The position numbers and the translations under genes are program-made. From contig NZ_JADLJL010000029.1 in assembly GCF_015680235.1 (NCBI RefSeq), positions 1 through 62,392 of the forward strand: 62,392 bases of DNA, given 5' to 3'. Of this stretch, positions 58,901 through 62,392 are shown piece after piece (the stretch's first letter is position 1; every line of letters begins with the position of its first letter). A model generated the notes under the pieces. The model saw only the letters and a program-made list of their open reading frames with translations. It was not told the DNA's origin and did not search any database. This stretch comes from Pseudomonas guariconensis (GTDB lineage Bacteria > Pseudomonadota > Gammaproteobacteria > Pseudomonadales > Pseudomonadaceae).

Positions 58901-61816
58901 CGAGAGGATGCCGTCTTCGTAGTTCCAGCCGTTGGCGGCACCGTCGGCGGCGGTCAGGTCCCATTTGGGCAAGTGGATGTGCTGACCGATCACGTCGGTG
59001 GGGGTACGGACCTGGTAGTCGTCCATTTCATAGAACGACGGGATCAGGTTGGTGTGCTGGTACATGGTGCAGTCGAAGGTGTTCATGCGCATCACCAGCG
59101 GCTCCGGTGGGCGCTGCTTGGTGATCACTGGCCAGGCGTCCTCCCACAGGGCCAGGATGCGTGCCTGCGGGAAGTGGTAGCCGACCTTGTTGTACACCGC
59201 GTCGAACTGGATGTTGGCACCTTTGTAGATGCGTGGGCGGTCGGCGGTGAAGGTCGAGCCACCCCGGAAGTTGATACCGCCCAGGCTTTCACCGCTGAAG
59301 AACTCGCCCACACCCGAAGACTGGGTCAGGCGCTTGCCACGGTCGTCCATGCACGGCTCGTAGTACGGGGCGCCAGCCGTCGGCAGCGCGCCATTGGTGC
59401 GGAAGTTGCGCGGCACCGGATCGCCACCCGGGATCAACGCGTAGCTTGGGTGCTCGGCCTGGGCATGGAACTGCATCGCCGCCTGTTCGACATCGGTCCC
59501 CTCTTCAGGCAGGTAGATCGGCTTGGCCTTGTGCACCACCTTGGAGAAGTCCAGCTTGGTGGTGGTGGTTACCGCCTCGCCCCCGGCGGATATACCATCG
59601 AGCACGTGGCGGCCCAGGCCACCGTCCCAGCCGTCGACCTGGTTGGGGTCGAGGTTGGCCCACAGGGCTTTGCCGCTGTTCTTCAGTTGCTGGGCCAGGG
59701 CCGGGTCGAGCATATCCAGTGGCGGGGTCGGTGGACGCTGGCCGACGCTGGTTTCCATGCCGCCGATCCAGAACGGGTAGCCGGGGTTCTTCAGGGTGCC
59801 GTCGGCATTGCGGTTGCTCTCGCTGCGGTCGACCAAGGCCAGGGAGCCCACGGCATGCGGCCCGACGGCCTCGTCCAGATGATCGTCATCGCCCTCCTCG
59901 GCTTGATCGTCGTCATGTTCGGCGACCAGGGTCTCGGCCAGCCTGGGCACCACGGTGACCTTGCCGGGCATCGGTGCCATGGCCTTGCCAGGCAGTGGCA
60001 CGATCGCCGGAATCGGCGTGCCGGCGACGATCTCGCCATCCGGCAAGGCCCTGGCGCCGACTGCGGGCTTGCCGCTGCGCAGTGCGAACGGGGTGCTGTG
60101 GAAGCCATCCTCGGTTTGCCCGCTCACCTCCAGGCGCGTACCTGCCTCGAACACATCGTGGACCCGCCACATGGCCCACATGCCCTGGGCGAAGTGGGGG
60201 TAGAAGTGGCAGTGGTAGATGGCATCGCCCGCTACCCGGTTGCGGTTGCCCGAGCCGCCGTTGGCGATCTCGTAGGTATACCCCCCGCCAGCACCGATAC
60301 CCTGGGCGTCGATATAGTCGGAGTTGTCATCGTTGGGGTTGAACAGCCACTGGTGGCCGTGCAGGTGGAAGATGTGCTGCTCGTGGCCGTTGTGGGTGTT
60401 GCGGAACTTGGTGAAGTCACCGATGTAACTGTGGTGAACGTTGGACGGCTCCGACGGGTACAAAGCCATGTTGGCCTTGACGCCCACCGCGCTGGCAGGC
60501 GGTGTCTCGCCGGGGCGGATGTGCTCCAGACCAACGTTGGCCGGCACGTCCACCAGGGTGCCGACGTCGCCCACGGTATGGGCGCTCAGGAAGAACTCTT
60601 CGTAGGCGCAGGACAGGCAGTCATGCATCGGCCCCACGCCCAGGCGGTTGGCCACCACCTCGGCGCCCATGCCGCCGGACCCATAGTTGATCATGAACGA
60701 ATCCCGGGCCGGCTCCAGCACGTGGCCCATGACCGGGTCGGCCCAGTAGCCGGGGAAGGCCTGGGTCACGGCCACCTCATCGGCGAACTGCGAGGCGAAA
60801 TCGCGGAAGGCGTCCAGGCGGTTGGGCAGCGCTGGGTTGCGCTTGCCGATGGCTTCCAGGGGGTAGGTCGAAGGTGGGAAGCTGCCGTCGGGGTTGGGGC
60901 CCATGACGATGGCGTCGGTCTCGCTGTTGACGATCTCGTTGCCATCGACCATGGCGATGATCGGCTTGCCGGCCTTGCCTTCGGCGATCCACGGCTGGAC
61001 CTGTGGGTAGCGAGCCTCGTAGTCGACCACCGGCTGGCCGGTGGCGGTACGGCCGGTGGTGGCCAGGCGCATCTCCTCTTCTGTGAGGGTGTTGCGGTAG
61101 GTGCGTCCGCCTTTGGGCACCACCACCACTTGGCCGAACAGGCCGTTGGCGACGTTGCCCGCGGTACCCTCGCCCCCAAAGGTGGCACCCTTGCTGGTGG
61201 CGGCGAAGGCACCTTCGCGCTCGGCGTAGAGGGTGTAGCTGCGGGTATTGCCGGGGGCTACCAGGAAGTTGCCATTGCGCCCGGTGTTGGCGGCGATGTC
61301 GCTGATGCTGTTGACTGCCTGCATACCGTTGACCTGGAAGCCCACGTGGCGGTCGGCAACCTGCTGGTCGGCGATAACAGGCTCGCCCAGTGGGTCTTCC
61401 ACTTCGAGCTCTTCGCCTTCGACGTCGGTCTCGATATGGTCGATGCCGTGCTTGTTGGGGTTGGCCTGGTAGGCCAGCAGGTTGGTGAGGTTCACCGTCA
61501 GGCAGTCACCAGCGGCCACCCGCAGCACGATCGGCCGCGGGCGCTTGTCCGGGCGCAGGGTGACCTTGCCGGGCACTGCGGCGCCGCCTTGGTTCAGGGG
61601 CACCAGCTTGTCATCGACCACATCCTGGCGCAGGGCGAAGATCATGCCGTTGGCGTTCTGCGCGCCCAGGCGGTTGAACATCAGCGGCTGGTCCAGTGCT
61701 ACCACGTTGGCCACCAGCGTGCGCTGGCATTGCACCGCCGCCTCGCTGGTCGTCTGCCAACCCAGCAGGGCCAGCACGAGTGAAGACAGGACAGAGCCTT
61801 TGAGGGGGGTCATCAT
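55976..61816 (-). CDS. mnxG: Giant multicopper oxidase, MnxG-like Mn(II) oxidase
   Basis: 1946 residues from the ATG at 61816 (MMTPLKGS), with GGAGGT five bases upstream; the extra 19 codons of open frame overlap the promoter. The Sec signal ends at TTSEA (about 26). At this size it must contain several cupredoxin domains, as in ceruloplasmin. Copper motifs are spread along the chain: HIFHLHGHQW (about 478-488), YHCHFYPHFAQGMW (about 533-546, type-1/trinuclear HCH), QHIHLPKWDL, FTHDHLGPSTHQ and HNVTLHGVKW. It matches the size and motif layout of MnxG of P. putida GB-1, which oxidises Mn(II) to Mn oxides outside the cell. The SCO genes downstream and the export-related operon nearby support that role. 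Another metal or organic substrate cannot be excluded. Confidence 0.88.
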   Translation of the reverse strand: MMTPLKGSVLSSLVLALLGWQTTSEAAVQCQRTLVANVVALDQPLMFNRLGAQNANGMIFALRQDVVDDKLVPLNQGGAAVPGKVTLRPDKRPRPIVLRVAAGDCLTVNLTNLLAYQANPNKHGIDHIETDVEGEELEVEDPLGEPVIADQQVADRHVGFQVNGMQAVNSISDIAANTGRNGNFLVAPGNTRSYTLYAEREGAFAATSKGATFGGEGTAGNVANGLFGQVVVVPKGGRTYRNTLTEEEMRLATTGRTATGQPVVDYEARYPQVQPWIAEGKAGKPIIAMVDGNEIVNSETDAIVMGPNPDGSFPPSTYPLEAIGKRNPALPNRLDAFRDFASQFADEVAVTQAFPGYWADPVMGHVLEPARDSFMINYGSGGMGAEVVANRLGVGPMHDCLSCAYEEFFLSAHTVGDVGTLVDVPANVGLEHIRPGETPPASAVGVKANMALYPSEPSNVHHSYIGDFTKFRNTHNGHEQHIFHLHGHQWLFNPNDDNSDYIDAQGIGAGGGYTYEIANGGSGNRNRVAGDAIYHCHFYPHFAQGMWAMWRVHDVFEAGTRLEVSGQTEDGFHSTPFALRSGKPAVGARALPDGEIVAGTPIPAIVPLPGKAMAPMPGKVTVVPRLAETLVAEHDDDQAEEGDDDHLDEAVGPHAVGSLALVDRSESNRNADGTLKNPGYPFWIGGMETSVGQRPPTPPLDMLDPALAQQLKNSGKALWANLDPNQVDGWDGGLGRHVLDGISAGGEAVTTTTKLDFSKVVHKAKPIYLPEEGTDVEQAAMQFHAQAEHPSYALIPGGDPVPRNFRTNGALPTAGAPYYEPCMDDRGKRLTQSSGVGEFFSGESLGGINFRGGSTFTADRPRIYKGANIQFDAVYNKVGYHFPQARILALWEDAWPVITKQRPPEPLVMRMNTFDCTMYQHTNLIPSFYEMDDYQVRTPTDVIGQHIHLPKWDLTAADGAANGWNYEDGILSPGSVVERIQAIRSFNGCTEGDPRDGTAACPKAKQHPYFGRFGRADWLGARTAMQRWFADPLVNVHNVDRGLGTIFTHDHLGPSTHQQLGLYATVLAEPAGSTWYHAETGEKLYNPATRQDGGPTSWQAVIQTGDHDGDGKNDSYREFFLEYSDFQHAYEAGVYVGAGPDGKPDAQAYPATADSFRYAINPPVRQKASNLLEAIVESRGGLAPGCPSRPCPQAISVDDPGMFVVNYRNEPLALRVFDPNKVGPDGKRGMQADGLAGDLAYALQTRTDRAIPAMNQAPSAITSAVGPTGGTTLFPPHVNLGTEPGDPFTPMLRTYSGDNVRLRMHAGGHEEEHNVTLHGVKWLQNGSGFGNSSNSGWKSSQMVGISEQLGFMAPVSMISSSAATNGDYLYSLDAALEGYWNGIWGIMRNYTAQRPDLFPLPNNPQPVAMRNTVAFDGICPKTTANPTGIGSRPTVKRNYEVVAALANDILENRNGVSIVDPAGVGQHVGGPLKANGGTLVFNSRRTSIPLVSGVDPEDGETFTIGGHSAPLHDPTAILYVRKADLDPTTGKLKPGVPVEPLVLRANSGDCISITLENRLPLVMPDLASTAVMHGVVKRDRNDSEGSTAFNNNQMRPSSHVGLHAQLLAYDITKSDGTNVGLNPVQTVPPRAGNSGAYPTKVYQYYAGHLEREGKPVLQLGRTVDNINTTAIEFGGLNLTPADLIKQPQKGLVGAMSILPQGATWTEDGASRAQATVKANGQPEYRDFVTVWQRALNMRWADGRPVEGINTEGNGAAADPQDNGNMAVNYKTEPLWLRFGMAPDSPFGRAAGLGFGDVPNAHMAYSNELVGGDPQTPVLWAKPGQPLRSHVLMPGGGSRGMIYQLDGHLWPLHAYQAEKSDASGYPMGLPGVGSVRFGYNPMAIYVGSQESVLPAAHFSFMLPSAGGANAVPGDYLFRDYGAYGNLSGLWGLLRVTNEAPPATAPAQ

Positions 61817-61856
61817 GCTGCACCTCCGGGGGACACAGGTTCTCTGCGTTGGCCGG

Positions 61857-61872
61857 AGCAAGCGGCATGCCA
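61857..61872 (-). promoter_or_regulatory. Sigma-54 promoter of the mnxG operon
   Basis: Minus strand TGGCATGCCGCTTGCT has a -24 half with one mismatch and a perfect TTGC -12 half at the right spacing. The predicted start is near 61846, about 30 bases before the ATG. Confidence 0.8.
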
Positions 61873-61931
61873 CAAATATTCTGGCGGTTTTTCAACAGGT
61901 TACGTTTGCATTCAAAACAGATTGGGGAGGA

Positions 61932-61960
61932 TTCCCCAGCAGATTCCCCGAAACGGGGTA
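61932..61960 (-). promoter_or_regulatory. C4/G4 palindrome cluster upstream of mnxG
   Basis: TTCCCC at 61932-61937 and TTCCCC-N5-GGGGTA at 61944-61960, with another GGGG at 61924-61927. The spacer is 5 rather than 6 bases. It lies about 75 bases upstream of the sigma-54 promoter, a normal distance for an activator site. Confidence 0.6.
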
Positions 61961-62101
61961 AGGCTTGGCGCTAATCGCTGGTTCTTTGCGTGACAGCGCA
62001 GCGCGATGACTGCATTGAAAATAGCGAAATATCCATTTGCCATGGCGGCGCTCACTCACCTTTTCGCCTTTACGGCGACTACTTTTGCTCTTGGGCAAAA
62101 G

Positions 62102-62164
62102 AAGGCAAAGGCCGGTCGGTTATATTTGGGACATTCCATCGGGGCCATGCAGCCATCGCGGGAC
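62102..62164 (+). repeat. Interspersed repeat, second copy of 158-222
   Basis: GGCAAAGGCCGGTCGGTTAT...CATCGCGGGACA parallels the left-end copy in the same orientation, with substitutions and small indels. A REP core (GCGGGACAAGCCCGCTCCCACAG type) follows directly. Confidence 0.6.
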
Positions 62165-62262
62165 AAGCCCGCTCCCACAGGCAACCCGCCAGAGGCAAGG
62201 TTTGCGTGATCCTGTAGGAGCGGCCTTGTGCCGCGATGGGGCGCGTAGCGGCCCCAATCATT
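62150..62262. repeat. REP elements
   Basis: CGCGGGACAAGCCCGCTCCC (62157-62176) and, in inverse sense, TGTAGGAGCGGCCTTGTGCC (62213-62232) followed by a GGGGCGCGTAGCGGCCCC hairpin. Confidence 0.8.
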
Positions 62263-62303
62263 AAGGCAAAGGCAGCCAAGATTCTGGATCACAACAGCAC
62301 AGT

Positions 62304-62376
62304 GATACGCGATAGCCCAGGCGCCGCCAAACGCGACGTCAGGAGGCCGAGTGGAAGCCTTGCGCAGGTGGGTGCC
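62304..62376 (-). repeat. Right arm of the 73-bp inverted repeat
   Basis: Inverted copy of 69-141. The central 48 bases (62304-62351) differ from the left arm at only two positions. No gene is supported between 62029 and the end of the window. Confidence 0.75.
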
Positions 62377-62392
62377 AGGCATGGATGCCTGG

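Larger units (their letters stand above)
61817..62028. promoter_or_regulatory. Control region of the mnxG operon
   Basis: About 210 bases upstream of mnxG containing a sigma-54 promoter (61857-61872) and a cluster of C4/G4 palindromic half-sites (61924-61960). No gene is seen. Confidence 0.65.

Noticed and set aside
57281..61783. 1500-codon open frame on the plus strand opposite mnxG
   Set aside because: It is antisense to a protein with clear copper-oxidase motifs and a signal peptide. The product is His/Gly/Val-rich with no recognisable fold. Long antisense frames are expected at this G+C.
62029..62392. Short protein genes at the right end
   Set aside because: The frames on both strands read through the interspersed repeat and REP elements, a well-known source of spurious gene calls in Pseudomonas.

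Overview
The window looks like chromosome from the Pseudomonas putida group. It has high G+C, P. putida-type REP elements between genes, and gene blocks typical of that group: the quinohemoprotein amine dehydrogenase cluster, an MnxG-type multicopper oxidase, and the Xcm/Csm gene cluster. I found no tRNA, rRNA, CRISPR array or insertion sequence. All calls come from reading the sequence and from memory of gene families; no search was run.

Left part (1-18 kb). On the minus strand is a threonine dehydratase (ilvA) behind an isoleucine-rich leader peptide and attenuator, preceded by a PACE-family efflux gene. On the plus strand is an operon resembling the E. coli N4 phage receptor/NGR polysaccharide genes: a decayed wecB, then nfrB (glycosyltransferase with MshEN-like c-di-GMP-binding motifs), nfrA (TPR and outer-membrane barrel), a DUF4434-like periplasmic protein, and a membrane diguanylate cyclase. 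An RstAB-like two-component system (minus) is divergent from a two-gene RND efflux operon and mobA (plus).

Middle part (18-33.6 kb). This is a complete quinohemoprotein amine dehydrogenase (QHNDH) island. qhpA-qhpD-qhpC-qhpB (minus) encode the alpha subunit, radical-SAM crosslinking enzyme, gamma subunit and beta subunit. An aldehyde dehydrogenase and an outer-membrane channel are divergent from them. A second minus-strand operon encodes a sigma-54 activator, an ABC exporter (qhpF), a leader protease (qhpE) and a flavin monooxygenase (qhpG). An acyl-CoA synthetase follows qhpB.

Right part (33.9-62 kb). Three transcription units appear to form one cell-surface system. (i) A plus-strand operon encodes two paralogous secreted proteins and two curlin-repeat proteins (CsgB-like, and a long CsgA-like). 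(ii) A long minus-strand operon encodes a stand-alone receiver, GspE-type ATPase, PilM/N/O/P-like proteins, secretin, three pseudopilins, and the curli secretion proteins CsgE, CsgF and CsgG. As I recall, the xcmX/xcmT2/xcmT3/csmEFG part was described in P. putida GB-1 as needed to export the Mn(II)-oxidising factor. (iii) A minus-strand operon encodes a giant MnxG-like multicopper oxidase, a YVTN propeller protein, two SCO1-like copper proteins, a cytochrome c/periplasmic-binding-protein fusion, and a SurA-like chaperone. Each unit is preceded by a very good -24/-12 (sigma-54) promoter and upstream C4-N5/6-G4 palindromes. This suggests one sigma-54 activator, not encoded here, controls the fibre, the secretion machine and the oxidase together. 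alkB lies between the two convergent surface operons.

The window ends carry a 73-bp imperfect inverted repeat plus a second repeat in direct orientation. These probably belong to dispersed repeat families.
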